A DNA stretch of 64,000 nucleotides from Sphingomonas albertensis (GTDB taxonomy: Bacteria; Pseudomonadota; Alphaproteobacteria; Sphingomonadales; Sphingomonadaceae), in contig NZ_JACONT010000003.1 of assembly GCF_014358075.1 (NCBI RefSeq), positions 1 through 64,000 on the forward strand, read 5' to 3'. The notes below the pieces were generated by a model, which saw only the letters and a list, made by a program, of their open reading frames with translations, ran no database searches and was not told the origin of the DNA. Shown in pieces: positions 34,336 through 44,834 of the stretch; within the stretch, counting starts at the first letter, position 1, and each line of letters opens with the position of its first letter. A program made the position numbers and the translations under genes.

Positions 34336-35859
34336 ATGAAAAGCTATTTGAAGCAGTATATCGATGGCGCGTGGGTCGAGAGCGAAGGCGGCACCGTCTA
34401 TCAGGTGATCGACCCGTCGACCGAACAGCCGTGTACGGAAATCACGCTCGGCACCGCAGCCGATGTCGACAAGGCGGTGGCCGCGGCCCGTTCGGCGTTC
34501 GAGAGCTGGAGCCAGACCAGCGTTCAGGAGCGGCTCGATGTGCTCGGCCGGATCATGACCGAATACAAGGCGCGGATGCCCGATCTAGCCAAGGCGATGT
34601 CGCAGGAAATGGGCGCACCGATGGCGCTCGCGTCGATGGCGCAGGCGCCCACCGGCCTCGCGCATTTTTCGGCGACCGCGAAGGCGCTGGCGGCGTTCGA
34701 GTTCTCGGAAGTCATCGGCAAGGCGACCGTCGTGCACGAGCCGCTCGGCGTCGTCGCGATGATCACGCCGTGGAACTGGCCGCTAAATCAGATCTGCGCG
34801 AAGGTCGCGCCGGCGCTGGCGGCGGGCGACACGATGATCCTGAAACCGTCCGAGGAAGCGCCGTCGTGCGCGGTGATCCTGGCAGAGATCATGGACGCAG
34901 CGGGCGTACCGGCGGGGGTGTTCAACCTCGTCAACGGCGATGGTCCGGGGGTTGGCGCAGCTTTGTGTTCGCACCGCGACGTCGACATGGTGAGCTTCAC
35001 CGGTTCGACGCGCGCCGGCATTGCGGTCGCGCTGGCGGCGGCGCCGACCGTGAAGCGCGTGCATCAGGAGCTTGGCGGCAAGGCGGCGAACCTTGTGTTG
35101 GAGGGTTCGGATCTCGCCGCGGTGCTACCGCCGACGGTCGCGGGCGTGCTCGCCAATTCGGGCCAGAGTTGCATCGCGCCGACCCGCCTGCTTGTCCATG
35201 CGAGCCAGGTCGCCGAGGCGACCGCGATCGTGAAGTCGATGATGGAGCAGACTACAGTCGGCGATCCCGCCGAGATGGGCCAGCACATCGGCCCGGTCGT
35301 CAACAAGGCGCAGTTCGACAAGATCCAGGGGCTGATCCAGTCCGCGATCGACGAAGGCGCGACGCTGGTGACCGGCGGTGTGGGTCGGCCGGACGGGCGC
35401 AACGCCGGGTTCTACATCCAGCCAACGTTGTTCACCGACGTGCGGCCAGACATGCGGATCGCGCAGGAGGAGACGTTCGGGCCGGTCGCGACGATTACGT
35501 CGTATCAGGATCAGGACGAAGGCATCCGCATCGCCAACGCCACCGAATATGGTCTGTCGGCGACGATCTCCGGCGATCCGACCGCGGCGGCAAAGGTCGC
35601 GCCTAGGTTGCGCGCGGGGCTGGTCACGATCAACTCGTGGAGCCCGGACATCGGCGCGCCGTTCGGAGGGTATAAGCAGTCAGGAAACGGCCGCGAGAAC
35701 GGGCGGTACGGCCTGACCGACTTCATGGAGGTGAAGACGATCACCGGTCTGCCGGGTGATGTGCGCGAGGCAAGCCGGCGGAAGCCGGGGCCTGACCCTG
35801 CAACCCTCCGTCATCCTGACGAAAGTCAGGATCCAGAGCCGATAGGACGGCGCGCGTAA
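34336..35859 (+). CDS. NAD(P)-dependent aldehyde dehydrogenase with a repeat-encoded tail
   Basis: A 507-residue aldehyde dehydrogenase. The general base Glu is in ELGGKAANLVLE, the nucleophile Cys in NSGQSCIAPTR, and TPWNWPLNQICAKVAPALAAG and EETFGPV are standard blocks. The normal family end is near DFMEVKTITGLP; about 30 further residues follow, of which the last 17 or so (RHPDESQDPEPIGRRA) come from a palindromic repeat at 35808-35859 in frame. The substrate cannot be told. The ATG at 34336 gives the usual N-terminus, MKSYLKQYIDGAWVES. Confidence 0.92.
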   Translation: MKSYLKQYIDGAWVESEGGTVYQVIDPSTEQPCTEITLGTAADVDKAVAAARSAFESWSQTSVQERLDVLGRIMTEYKARMPDLAKAMSQEMGAPMALASMAQAPTGLAHFSATAKALAAFEFSEVIGKATVVHEPLGVVAMITPWNWPLNQICAKVAPALAAGDTMILKPSEEAPSCAVILAEIMDAAGVPAGVFNLVNGDGPGVGAALCSHRDVDMVSFTGSTRAGIAVALAAAPTVKRVHQELGGKAANLVLEGSDLAAVLPPTVAGVLANSGQSCIAPTRLLVHASQVAEATAIVKSMMEQTTVGDPAEMGQHIGPVVNKAQFDKIQGLIQSAIDEGATLVTGGVGRPDGRNAGFYIQPTLFTDVRPDMRIAQEETFGPVATITSYQDQDEGIRIANATEYGLSATISGDPTAAAKVAPRLRAGLVTINSWSPDIGAPFGGYKQSGNGRENGRYGLTDFMEVKTITGLPGDVREASRRKPGPDPATLRHPDESQDPEPIGRRA

Positions 35860-35890
35860 CTCTGGATCCTGACTTTCGTCAGGATGACGG
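35808..35890. repeat. Perfect 31-bp inverted repeat overlapping the aldehyde dehydrogenase 3' end
   Basis: The left arm starts CCGTCATCCTGACGAAAGTC and ends CAGGATCCAGAG (35808-35838); the right arm (35860-35890) is its exact complement. The coding frame passes through the left arm and loop and stops at 35857-35859, one base before the right arm. Related units lie at 43082-43113 and 51891-51979. Confidence 0.92.
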
Positions 35891-35895
35891 GTGAC

Positions 35896-37671
35896 TCAAT
35901 GCATCGGCCACACCGCGACGATCAGCGGGGTGCCTACCAGCAACACCAGCAGCGACAACGGCGCGCCCAGCCTCGCGTAATCGCTGAACCTGTACCCGCC
36001 CGGGCCCATCACCAGCGTGTTGCACTGGTGCCCGATCGGCGTCAGGAAATCGCACCCCGCCCCGACCGCCGTCGCCATCAGGAACGCCTCCGGCCGAAAC
36101 CCCAGATCGCCGGCGAACGTCGCGGCGATCGGCGCCATCACCAGCACGGTCGCGGCGTTGTTGAGGAACGGCGTCACCGCCATCGCCGCGGCCAGGATCA
36201 GCGCGACCGCGCCCCAGGGCGGCAAGGTTGCCGCGGTCGACGACAGCCATGTCGCGATCACCTCCGACGCGCCGGTCGTGCGCAGCGAATCGCTGACCGG
36301 GATCAACGCGCCGAGCATGATGAGAATCGGCCATTCGACATGGTCATACGCCTCCCGCACCGGCAACACACCGGTCGCCATGATCAGTCCAGCGGCGGCG
36401 AAGAACGCGACTGCGACGGGCACGAACCCCAATGCGGTTGCGCTCATCGCCACCGCGAGAATGGCGATCGGCAACCAGCTCCGCTTTGACACGCCGAGCC
36501 GCATCTCGCGCTGCGCCAGGGGCAAACAGCCGAGATCGCGCAGCTTGCTCGGCAGTTGCTCCAGCGGACCCTGCAACACCAGCACGTCGCCAGCGCGGAG
36601 TTCGGTGTTGGCGAGGCGCCGAGAGAGATGCTCGCCCTGCCGTGAGATCGCGATCAGGTTGACGCCGTGTCGCGCCTGCAACGCGAGCCTCGCAGCGGTG
36701 CGCCCGACGAGCTGAGAGCCGACGTTGATCACCGCCTCGATCACGCCGACCTCATCGTCGTCGTCCTCGTCCGCCTTCTCGCGGTCCTCGCCCTCCAGCT
36801 TCAACCGATCGCGCGCGATGACGCGTTCGAGCGCGTCGGGATCGCCGCCGAGGATCAGCGTGTCGCCGGCGCGCAGATGCGTGTGGTCGTGCGGTGCGCT
36901 GCGCATGCCGGCGCGGAGGATGCGGGTAATCGTCACCTCGTGGTCGTGGCGATCGAGGAACGCGTCGACCGTATCGTCGACCGCGGGAGACCCCTCCGGG
37001 ATCATCGCCTCGGTCACATAGCCCTTGATGTCGAGCGCCTCGCCCATCGTCGGTGCCGCCCGCCGATCGCGCGGCAGTAGCCGGTACGCGAAGCGCAGAT
37101 AGACCAGCCCCATCAGCGTCAGCCCGAGCCCAACCGGCGCATAGTCGAACATCCCGAACGGGTGCCCGGTCATCTGTTCGCGGACGCGGCTGACGATGAT
37201 GTTGGGCGACGTGCCGACCAGCGTGATCAGCCCGCCGAGCAAAGATGCGGACGCCATCGGCATCAGGAAGACAGAGGGTGAGGTGTTGTTCTTCTTCGCC
37301 ATCTGGAACGCCGCGGGCATCAACATCGCCAGCGCGCCGATATTCTTGACCAGCGCGGAGGCGAACCCCACCGACGCGGTCAGCAGCAGCAATTGCGAGC
37401 GGACCCGCGTCACGCGCTTGGCGAATTTGGCGAGCGCGCGTTCGATGATCCCCGAGCGCTGCACCGCCGCCGAGATCACCAGCGCCGAGCCGACGATGAT
37501 GACGATGTCGTCGGAAAAGCCCTTGAACGCCTCCTTCGGGCTGACGATGCCGAGCGCGATGCTGGCGAGCAGCGCGAGGATCGCGGTGACGTCGTAGCGG
37601 AATCTGCCCCAGATGAAGAGCGCCATCATGCCGATCAGCGTGGCGATCGAGAGATATTGGGGAACGGTCAT
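35896..37671 (-). CDS. SLC13-type anion permease with two RCK_C/TrkA-C domains
   Basis: A 591-residue inner-membrane transporter of the DASS/SLC13 (sodium:sulfate or dicarboxylate) family. It has about 10-12 membrane helices in two halves, each with an SNT-type motif region (VGTSPNIIV and LTPIGHQCNTLVMGPGGY). Between them (about residues 200-405) lie two soluble RCK_C-like domains, seen as LRAGDTLILGGDPDALE and LRAGDVLVLQGPLEQL. Sulfate, phosphate or organic anions are possible substrates; none is proven. It is a single-gene unit, convergent with the aldehyde dehydrogenase. Confidence 0.9.
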   Translation of the reverse strand: MTVPQYLSIATLIGMMALFIWGRFRYDVTAILALLASIALGIVSPKEAFKGFSDDIVIIVGSALVISAAVQRSGIIERALAKFAKRVTRVRSQLLLLTASVGFASALVKNIGALAMLMPAAFQMAKKNNTSPSVFLMPMASASLLGGLITLVGTSPNIIVSRVREQMTGHPFGMFDYAPVGLGLTLMGLVYLRFAYRLLPRDRRAAPTMGEALDIKGYVTEAMIPEGSPAVDDTVDAFLDRHDHEVTITRILRAGMRSAPHDHTHLRAGDTLILGGDPDALERVIARDRLKLEGEDREKADEDDDDEVGVIEAVINVGSQLVGRTAARLALQARHGVNLIAISRQGEHLSRRLANTELRAGDVLVLQGPLEQLPSKLRDLGCLPLAQREMRLGVSKRSWLPIAILAVAMSATALGFVPVAVAFFAAAGLIMATGVLPVREAYDHVEWPILIMLGALIPVSDSLRTTGASEVIATWLSSTAATLPPWGAVALILAAAMAVTPFLNNAATVLVMAPIAATFAGDLGFRPEAFLMATAVGAGCDFLTPIGHQCNTLVMGPGGYRFSDYARLGAPLSLLVLLVGTPLIVAVWPMH

Positions 37672-37740
37672 CGGGTCTCCGTATGTGGACCCATGATAAG
37701 CGCGGGCTCGCGGCGGTTGTTCCGCGCGCGAGCCCGGACC

Positions 37741-40452
37741 TTAGTCGAGGTTAGGACGAAGCCAGCGTTCCGCGGTCTTCAGATCCGCGCCGCGCCGGGC
37801 GGCGTAGTCCTCGAGCTGGTCGCGACCGACGCGCGCGACGCCGAAATACTCGGCCTGCGGGTGGCCGAAATAGAAACCCGAGACAGCGGCGGTCGGGAAC
37901 ATCGCGAAGCTCTCGGTCAGTTCCAGCCCGGTCGCGGTCGGCGCGTCGAGCAGGTCGAACAGGATCGGCTTGAGGCTGTGATCCGGGCAGGCAGGATAGC
38001 CCGGTGCGGGGCGGATGCCGCGATACTGTTCCTTGATCAGCGCGTCGTTGGTGAGCTGTTCCTCGGGCGCATAGCCCCAGAGTTCCTGGCGGACGTGCTT
38101 GTGGAGGCGTTCGGCGAAGGCTTCGGCGAAGCGGTCGGCGAGCGCCTTGAGCAGGATGTCGTTGTAATCGTCATGCCCGGCCTTGAAGCGCGCGATATGC
38201 TCGTCGATGCCGTGGATGCCGACCGCGAATCCGCCGAACCAGTCGTCCTGGGTGTCGACGAAGTCGGCGAGGCACATGTTGGCGCGGCCCTCGCGCTTGG
38301 CGATCTGCTGGCGAAGCATGGGGAGACGGACCTCTTCCTGCTCCCTCTCCTCTGCGGGGAGAGGGTTGGGGCGAGGGACTGTTCCAGGTGTTGCGCTGCT
38401 TGGCTGCCCCTCACCCCAGCCCTCTCCCCGCAGGGGAGAGGGAGCAGTAACCACCACGTCATCGCCCTCGCGGCGTGCCGGCCACAGCCCCGCGACCCCG
38501 CGCGGGGTCAGCCACTTTTCCGCGATGATCGTGTCGAGCATCGCCTGCGCATCCGCGTACAGCGCACTCGCACTTTCCCCCACGACCTCATCGGTCAGGA
38601 TCGCCGGGAAATTCCCCGCCAGCTCCCACGCGCGGAAGAACGGCGTCCAGTCGATATAGTCGCGCAGATCGGTCAGGTCCCAGTCCGCGAATACGTGCAC
38701 GCCGGGTTTCACGGGCGCAGCCGGCTTCAACGAAAAGTCCGCCACGAACTTACGCTCCCGCGCGGTAGCCAGCGGCAGCAATTCACTCTGCCCCTTGTTC
38801 GCGCGCGAAATGCGTACCGCCTCATACTCGTCCGCGGTCTTCGTCACGAACTCATCGCGGATCGTGTCTGACACCAACGTCGACGCGACACCCACCGCGC
38901 GGCTCGCATCAAGCACGTGCACTACCGGACCGTCGTATGCGGGCGCGATCCGCAGCGCGGTGTGGACCTTCGAGGTCGTCGCGCCGCCGATCAGCAGTGG
39001 CATCGTCATGCCCGCCCGCTTCATCTCCTCGGCGACCGTCACCATCTCGTCGAGGCTCGGCGTGATCAGCCCGCTGAGGCCGATCATGTCCGCGTCGTTC
39101 TCGTTGGCGGCCTCGAGGATCTTCGACCACGGCACCATCACACCGAGATCGACCACGTCGAAGCCGTTGCACTGGAGCACCACGCCGACGATGTTCTTGC
39201 CGATATCATGCACGTCGCCCTTGACGGTCGCCATGATGATCTTGCCCTTGCCGCGCGCGCCGGGTTCCTTGGCCGCCTCGATGTACGGCAGCAGATGCGC
39301 GACCGCCTTTTTCATCACGCGCGCAGACTTGACGACCTGCGGCAGGAACATCTTGCCCGATCCGAACAGGTCGCCGACCACGTTCATGCCGTCCATCAGG
39401 GGGCCTTCGATCACCTCGATCGGGCGGCCGCCATTGCCCGCGATGATAAGACGCGCTTCCTCGGTATCTTCGACGACGTGGAGGTCGATACCCTTGACCA
39501 GCGCATATTCGAGCCGCTTGTTAACGCCGAGCGAGCGCCATTCCGCCGCCGCCTTCTCGGCGACGACGTCGGTGCCGCGATAGCGTTCGGCGAGCTCGAC
39601 GAGACGGTCGCCCGCCTCGGAATCCTTGTTGAGCACGACGTCCTCGACCGCCTGGCGCAGTTCGGGATCGATGTCGTCGTAGATGTCGAGCTGGCCGGCG
39701 TTGACGATCGCCATGTCCATGCCCGCGGGGATAGCATAGTACAGGAACACGCTGTGCATCGCGCGGCGGACCGGCTCGTTGCCGCGGAACGAGAAGCTGA
39801 AGTTCGAGAGCCCGCCCGAGATATGGACGTGCGGGCAGCGTGCCTTGATCTCCTTGCACGCCTCGATGAAGTCGACGCCGTAGTTGTTGTGCTCCTCGAT
39901 CCCCGTCGCGACCGCGAACACGTTGGGATCGAAGATGATGTCCTCGGGCGGGAAGCCGATCCCGACGAGCAGCTTGTACGCGCGCTCGCAGATCTCGACT
40001 TTCCGATCCTTGGTGTCGGCCTGCCCGACCTCGTCGAACGCCATCACGACCACCGCCGCGCCGTACGCCATACACTTGCGCGCTTGGGCGAGGAACTGCT
40101 CCTCGCCCTCCTTCATGCTGATCGAATTGACGATCGGCTTGCCGCTGACGCACTTCAGCCCGGCCTCGATCACGCTCCATTTCGAGCTGTCGACCATGAA
40201 CGGGATGCGCGCGATGTCGGGTTCGGCGGCGATCAGCTTGAGGAACGTCGTCATCGCGTGGTGCGCGTCGAGCAGCCCCTCGTCCATGTTGACGTCGAGC
40301 ACCTGCGCGCCGCTCTCGACCTGCTGCCGCGCGACCTCAACCGCGGCGGGATAGTCGCCCGCCATGATCAGCTTCTTGAAGCGCGCCGAGCCGGTGACGT
40401 TGGTGCGTTCGCCGATGTTGACGAAGGAGGTGGAGGAGGTGGTCGTGGTCAT
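37741..40452 (-). CDS. metH: Cobalamin-dependent methionine synthase, lacking the homocysteine domain, with an in-frame repeat
   Basis: Transfers a methyl group from methyltetrahydrofolate to homocysteine. The 903-residue protein starts in the pterin domain ([20 protein letters not shown]), has the cobalamin cap and the B12 motif [22 protein letters not shown], and ends with the AdoMet-binding activation domain ([15 protein letters not shown]). The N-terminal homocysteine/zinc domain is absent; in sphingomonads it is often a separate upstream gene, which is not seen here. Residues about 670-705 ([12 protein letters not shown] ... NPLPAEERE) come from a palindromic repeat at 38339-38446, placed between two activation-domain segments without breaking the frame. 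Confidence 0.93.
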   Translation of the reverse strand: MTTTTSSTSFVNIGERTNVTGSARFKKLIMAGDYPAAVEVARQQVESGAQVLDVNMDEGLLDAHHAMTTFLKLIAAEPDIARIPFMVDSSKWSVIEAGLKCVSGKPIVNSISMKEGEEQFLAQARKCMAYGAAVVVMAFDEVGQADTKDRKVEICERAYKLLVGIGFPPEDIIFDPNVFAVATGIEEHNNYGVDFIEACKEIKARCPHVHISGGLSNFSFSFRGNEPVRRAMHSVFLYYAIPAGMDMAIVNAGQLDIYDDIDPELRQAVEDVVLNKDSEAGDRLVELAERYRGTDVVAEKAAAEWRSLGVNKRLEYALVKGIDLHVVEDTEEARLIIAGNGGRPIEVIEGPLMDGMNVVGDLFGSGKMFLPQVVKSARVMKKAVAHLLPYIEAAKEPGARGKGKIIMATVKGDVHDIGKNIVGVVLQCNGFDVVDLGVMVPWSKILEAANENDADMIGLSGLITPSLDEMVTVAEEMKRAGMTMPLLIGGATTSKVHTALRIAPAYDGPVVHVLDASRAVGVASTLVSDTIRDEFVTKTADEYEAVRISRANKGQSELLPLATARERKFVADFSLKPAAPVKPGVHVFADWDLTDLRDYIDWTPFFRAWELAGNFPAILTDEVVGESASALYADAQAMLDTIIAEKWLTPRGVAGLWPARREGDDVVVTAPSPLRGEGWGEGQPSSATPGTVPRPNPLPAEEREQEEVRLPMLRQQIAKREGRANMCLADFVDTQDDWFGGFAVGIHGIDEHIARFKAGHDDYNDILLKALADRFAEAFAERLHKHVRQELWGYAPEEQLTNDALIKEQYRGIRPAPGYPACPDHSLKPILFDLLDAPTATGLELTESFAMFPTAAVSGFYFGHPQAEYFGVARVGRDQLEDYAARRGADLKTAERWLRPNLD
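38339..38446. repeat. Palindromic repeat family F inside a coding region
   Basis: TGCTCCCTCTCCTCTGCGGG with GAGAGGGTTGGGG at the left is mirrored by CCCCAGCCCTCTCCCCGCAG with GGGAGAGGGAGCA at the right. The 108-bp unit is a multiple of three. Intergenic relatives lie at 40470-40510 and 59790-59913. Confidence 0.88.
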
Positions 40453-40721
<269 letters not shown>

Positions 40722-41285
40722 TCAGTCTGCGCGCCTTACGTAGGTCTGCTCGTAGACATCGACGACGATCCGCGTGCCGGCGCCGATATGCGGCGGCACC
40801 ATCACGCGGACGCCGTTCTCGAGCACGGCAGGCTTGTAGCTCGACGACGCAGTCTGCCCCTTCACGACGGCATCCGCCTCGACGATCAGCGCCTCGATCG
40901 TGTCGGGCAGCTGGACCGAGATCGGCCGCTCTTCCCAGAGCTCCATCACCACGTCCATGCCGTCCTGCAGGAACGCCGCGGCGTCGCCCAAAATGTCGGC
41001 GTCCAGCGAGATCTGCTCGTAGTTCACCTTGTCCATGAAGGTGAGCATGTCGCCTTCGCGAAACAGGAACTGGAAGTCGACGGTCTCCAGCCGGACCTTC
41101 TCGACGCTCTCGGCGGAGCGGAAACGGACGTTGTTCTTGCGGCCGTCGATGAGGTTCTTCATCTCGACCTGCATATAGGCACCGCCCTTGCCGGGCTGGG
41201 TGTGCTGAATCTTGACGGCGCGCCAGATGCCGCCCTCATATTCAAGAATGTTGCCGGGACGAATCTCGACCGCGTTGATCTTCAT
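40722..41285 (-). CDS. efp: Elongation factor P
   Basis: A 187-residue translation factor that relieves ribosome stalling on polyproline. It has three OB/KOW-like domains; the tip loop [10 protein letters not shown] carries the lysine that is modified in many bacteria, and the signature [21 protein letters not shown] segment is present. The end [18 protein letters not shown] is typical. The gene is complete and alone, preceded on the minus strand by the M23 peptidase region. Confidence 0.96.
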   Translation of the reverse strand: MKINAVEIRPGNILEYEGGIWRAVKIQHTQPGKGGAYMQVEMKNLIDGRKNNVRFRSAESVEKVRLETVDFQFLFREGDMLTFMDKVNYEQISLDADILGDAAAFLQDGMDVVMELWEERPISVQLPDTIEALIVEADAVVKGQTASSSYKPAVLENGVRVMVPPHIGAGTRIVVDVYEQTYVRRAD

Positions 41286-41372
41286 GACCGATTCCTGCTG
41301 GAAAGAGCTAGGGGCCGTCCGCGAAGCATGGCCCTTAAGGCATGGCTCTGCTGAAACCCGAAGCGGCGGGCT

Positions 41373-41978
41373 TTAGCGGGGCGACCCGGTTCCGGCAAGC
41401 ATCGGGTACGGGTTCACGTTCTCGCCTTGATACCAGCGCTCGCCCGGCTGCATCCGCGTCAGCCCGAAATGCAGGTGGTAATTGCCCGCGCCCGCATCGC
41501 CGGTATCGCCGACATAGCCGAGCAGATCGCCGGTCTTGACCGCCATCCCCTCGCGGATACCCGCCGCATATCCGGCGAGATGCGCGTAATAATAAGTCCA
41601 GCGTCGATCGGGTGAGCGAACGTACAGCGTGATGCCGCCGAGCCCGCTCTGGAACAGCTTCTCGATCCGGCCCGGTGCCGCCGCGACAACCGGGGTGCCG
41701 CCCGGCGCCATGAGGTCCGTCCCGTGGTGGCCGCGCAGCCCCCCGCCTCGCGCATCGTTCCAGCTATCCGCGATGGCCTTGCGCGGAACGCCGGCCACCG
41801 GGACGGCCAGCGCGCCCGGCGTCACGGGGGCCGCAACGACCTCGGCAGGGGGCGCGGGCTTGCGCCAGGGCACGTGCCGCTCGATGCCGCCACCGCTACT
41901 GCCGAACGACAGCATCGACGCGAACCCGCCGGCGACGACCACGATCAGCCCGAGAATGATCCAGAACGTCCGCGTCAT
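41373..41978 (-). CDS. M23 (LytM) family metallopeptidase
   Basis: A 201-residue envelope protein with one N-terminal membrane anchor (about residues 5-25), a Pro/Ala linker and an LytM domain. Zinc ligands are in RGHHGTDLMAP and NYHLHFGLTR, and the YYAHL motif is present, so the site is intact. It should cut peptidoglycan peptides or act as a regulator at the wall. It starts 5 bp after the L,D-transpeptidase stop, so the two wall enzymes form one unit. Confidence 0.93.
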   Translation of the reverse strand: MTRTFWIILGLIVVVAGGFASMLSFGSSGGGIERHVPWRKPAPPAEVVAAPVTPGALAVPVAGVPRKAIADSWNDARGGGLRGHHGTDLMAPGGTPVVAAAPGRIEKLFQSGLGGITLYVRSPDRRWTYYYAHLAGYAAGIREGMAVKTGDLLGYVGDTGDAGAGNYHLHFGLTRMQPGERWYQGENVNPYPMLAGTGSPR

Positions 41979-41982
41979 TGCC

Positions 41983-43002
41983 TTACGCCTGGAAAACTGC
42001 CTTGGTCCCCGGCTTGATCATCATCGACAGCCGCGCCGCGTCCCAGTTGGTCAGGCGAATGCAGCCATGGCTCTCCGCGCGCCCGATGGTCTCGGGGTTG
42101 GGCGTACCGTGGATGCCGTAGTGCTCTTTGGACAGGTCCATCCAGACGACCCCGACCGGACCGTTCGGCCCGGGAGGCAGCATCTCCTTCTGCTGGCCCT
42201 TCTTGGCATCCCAGAACAGCGCCGGGTTGAAGTGGAATTTTGGATTGTAATCGGAGCCCTTGATCGTCCACGTGCCGAGCGGCAGCGGGTCATGGCTCGA
42301 CCCCATCGTCGCGGAGAACTGCGCGATCAGCTTGTCGTTCGCATCGAGCACGCGCAGCACGCCATCGGACTTGTCGACGACGACATGATCCGCCTGCGGC
42401 TGCTTCGCATCGACGTTCAGCATGTTGAGGGTTGCCCGCCATTCGGGGGTGAATTTCGCATCATAGGCGCGCGACGTCGGCAGCGCGTTCGGGAACACGA
42501 CCTTCGTGCCGGGCGTCAGCATCGTCGTCGGCGAGTTCAGCGCCATAATGACCGCGGGCGTGGTGTGAAACATCTCGCCCAGCTTCTCCATGACCGAGCG
42601 ATAGCCGATCGTGGAGAGCTCGGCCTGCTTCGCCGGATCCTTCGGCAGCGGATTGATGTACGGGCCGGCAAGCATCTGCGGCGTCAACGCGACCGTCACT
42701 GTCGGACGCGCCGCGCGGTACGGGTACAGCGCCTGCAACGTCCGCGCATCGGACTTGCCGGTGATCGGCAGGCCCTTCGCCTCTTGGAACCCCTTCAACG
42801 CAGCGACCAGCGACTGTCCGCCACGCCCGTCGAGCACGCCCGGCCCGAAGCCGAGATGATCGAGGATCACCTGCACGTGGAGGATGTTGCGGTCGATCGG
42901 TACGGACTTTGCCGGGGCCGTCTGCGCAAGCGCTGGCGACGCCAAGCCGAACAGACCCGCTACAAGAACCGAAGCCTTAACAAATACCGTCATGCCCGTC
43001 AT
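41983..43002 (-). CDS. L,D-transpeptidase with peptidoglycan-binding domain
   Basis: A 339-residue exported enzyme making 3-3 crosslinks or attaching proteins to peptidoglycan. A signal peptide (to about ALA-QT) is followed by a PG_binding_1-like helix bundle (ILHVQVILDHLGFGPGVLDGR), a LysM-like middle part and a YkuD domain whose active site is HGTPNPETIGRAESHGCIRL with catalytic Cys. There are two possible ATG starts three codons apart. The M23 peptidase gene follows directly. Confidence 0.93.
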   Translation of the reverse strand: MTGMTVFVKASVLVAGLFGLASPALAQTAPAKSVPIDRNILHVQVILDHLGFGPGVLDGRGGQSLVAALKGFQEAKGLPITGKSDARTLQALYPYRAARPTVTVALTPQMLAGPYINPLPKDPAKQAELSTIGYRSVMEKLGEMFHTTPAVIMALNSPTTMLTPGTKVVFPNALPTSRAYDAKFTPEWRATLNMLNVDAKQPQADHVVVDKSDGVLRVLDANDKLIAQFSATMGSSHDPLPLGTWTIKGSDYNPKFHFNPALFWDAKKGQQKEMLPPGPNGPVGVVWMDLSKEHYGIHGTPNPETIGRAESHGCIRLTNWDAARLSMMIKPGTKAVFQA

Positions 43003-43081
43003 CCCAAACCGTTACGCTTCTGCATCAAACGGTCGGGACGACGGTTGTTTCCGTTGAACGAGACGACCTCGTTCACCAATC

Positions 43082-43113
43082 TCCGTCATCCTGACGAAAG
43101 TCAGGATGACGGG
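43082..43113. repeat. Single unit of the TCATCCTGACGAAAGTCAGGATGA repeat
   Basis: CTCCGTCATCCTGAC-GAAA-GTCAGGATGACGGGCG is a compact hairpin between thiE and the L,D-transpeptidase gene. On the minus strand it stands downstream of thiE and could also act as a transcription end, but no T run follows. Confidence 0.8.
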
Positions 43114-43134
43114 CGGTGTGTTTCGTTAGTCGGT

Positions 43135-43824
43135 TCAGCGCTTGGCGAGAACCTCGCCGAACGCCTTTATCGCCGCGACCTCGTCGCCACCCCAGACGGC
43201 ACCCGACACGGCGATGAAATCCGCCCCGGCCGCGATAAGCGGCGCGGCGTTCTCCGGCGTAATGCCACCGATCGCGACGCAGGGCATCTCGAACAGCGTC
43301 GACCACCAGGACAGGATTACCGGCTCCGCGCTACTCGTCGCGACCTTCGTCGTGGTCGGATAGAAGGCGCCGAACGCGACGTAGTCGGCCCCGGCCTCGC
43401 CCGCTTCCATCGCCAGATGACGGCTGCCGTGACAGCTGACGCCGATCTGCGCATTGGGCCCGAGCTGCGCGCGCGCCTCGCGTGGATCACCATCGTCCTG
43501 CCCGAGATGCACGCCGTCCGCGTCGAGCCGCTTGGCCAGCCCGATATCGTCGTTGACGATGAACGCAACGTCCCGCTCGGCGCAGATCGCACGCAAAGGC
43601 TCGCCGAGCGCGGCGGCGGCGTGCTGGTCGATATCCTTCACACGGAACTGGAACGCGGCCACCGGCCCGGCGTCGAGCGCCCGTGCCAGACGCTCGGGGA
43701 AATCGCCCCCGACGTCCAGCGGCGACACCAGATACAACTGGCACGGCGGCCGACGCATGTCGCGGCGGAAATTCTCGGCGAAATTGGGATCGAGCGGGCC
43801 CAGCGGATCTTCGAATTCGGTCAT
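43135..43824 (-). CDS. thiE: Thiamine phosphate synthase
   Basis: Joins the thiazole phosphate and pyrimidine diphosphate into thiamine phosphate. The 229-residue barrel shows [60 protein letters not shown] and [12 protein letters not shown], all standard for ThiE. The N-terminus is extended by some 25 residues compared with compact ThiE proteins. It lies downstream of the aldolase gene with a 75-bp gap. The ThiSG gene is unlinked. Confidence 0.93.
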   Translation of the reverse strand: MTEFEDPLGPLDPNFAENFRRDMRRPPCQLYLVSPLDVGGDFPERLARALDAGPVAAFQFRVKDIDQHAAAALGEPLRAICAERDVAFIVNDDIGLAKRLDADGVHLGQDDGDPREARAQLGPNAQIGVSCHGSRHLAMEAGEAGADYVAFGAFYPTTTKVATSSAEPVILSWWSTLFEMPCVAIGGITPENAAPLIAAGADFIAVSGAVWGGDEVAAIKAFGEVLAKR

Positions 43825-43899
43825 GTCCGGCCCCTAGCCTCTCATGCCGCGCCCGTCACCCCGGCGCGTGGCAGGGGTGACGAACGGGTAATGCCCGGC

Positions 43900-44820
43900 T
43901 TATTCCTCGTTCTTGTAGATGCGGATGATCCGGTCGAGCATCGCCAGTGCCTCGTCGCGGGGGCGCTGGAAGGTGTTGCGGCCGATGATCGAGCCGTTGC
44001 CGCCGCCGTCGCGAATGTCGCGCGCGTCCTGGAAGATCGCGTCCTCGCCCTTCGACGCGCCGCCCGAGAAGACGTTGATGCGACGCCCGGCGAAGCTCGA
44101 CTGGACGACGTGCTTGACGCGGTCCGACTGCTTCGACCAGTCGGTGTTCGCGTAAAGCGGCTTGGCTTCCTTCTGCTCGATATGCGCGGTCGGCAGCTTG
44201 GTCTTGATGATGTGCGCGCCGAGCAGCGCCGCCATGTGCGCGGCATAGGCACCGACGTCGAGCGCGAGTTCCCCGTCCTTGGTCAGCTCGCCGCCGCGCG
44301 GATACGACCAGATCACCGTGGCGATGCCGACCGACTTGGCCTCTTCGCTCAACTCGCGGATTTCCTCGACGAGGTCGAAGAACTGGTCCGCGCCCGGATA
44401 GATCGTGAAGCCGATCGCTGCCGATCCCAGCCGCACCGCGTCCGACACCGTCGCGGTCACCGCTTGGTCGATAGAGGTCGCCCAGCTGTTCGAGCTATTG
44501 CACTTCAGGATCGTCGGGATCTGCCCCGCAAACGTATCCGCCCCCGCTTCGAGCATCCCAAGCGGCGCCGCATAGGCACTGAGCCCCGCATCGATCGCGA
44601 GCTGGTAGTGGTAATGCGGGTCGTACGCGGGCGGGTTCACCGAAAAGCTGCGCGCCGGGCCATGCTCGAAGCCCTGATCGACCGGCAGGATCACCAGCTT
44701 GCCGGTGCCGCCCAGCTTGCCCTGCATCAGGATGCGCGCGAGGTTCGCCTTAACCGCCGGGCTGGTCGCTTCGTATTTGTCGAGAATGGTTTTGACTTGC
44801 GGCGTGATCGTCGAGGTCAT
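43900..44820 (-). CDS. Class I fructose-bisphosphate aldolase (DhnA-type)
   Basis: A glycolytic enzyme splitting fructose 1,6-bisphosphate. The 306-residue protein belongs to the archaeal/DhnA class I type: GKLVILPVDQGFEHGPARSF, HYQLAIDAGLSAYA, the Schiff-base region IKTKLP and the phosphate loop VFSGGASKG are visible. The ATG at 44820 gives the usual N-terminus. It lies downstream of gap, pgk and the toxin-antitoxin pair on the same strand, only 14 bp after the toxin stop. Confidence 0.93.
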   Translation of the reverse strand: MTSTITPQVKTILDKYEATSPAVKANLARILMQGKLGGTGKLVILPVDQGFEHGPARSFSVNPPAYDPHYHYQLAIDAGLSAYAAPLGMLEAGADTFAGQIPTILKCNSSNSWATSIDQAVTATVSDAVRLGSAAIGFTIYPGADQFFDLVEEIRELSEEAKSVGIATVIWSYPRGGELTKDGELALDVGAYAAHMAALLGAHIIKTKLPTAHIEQKEAKPLYANTDWSKQSDRVKHVVQSSFAGRRINVFSGGASKGEDAIFQDARDIRDGGGNGSIIGRNTFQRPRDEALAMLDRIIRIYKNEE

Positions 44821-44834
44821 GCTGAATTCCTGTC

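Noticed and set aside
33306..35606. 766-codon open frame on the plus strand
   Set aside because: It overlaps the quinone oxidoreductase on the other strand and the aldehyde dehydrogenase in another frame; both of those have full family motifs.
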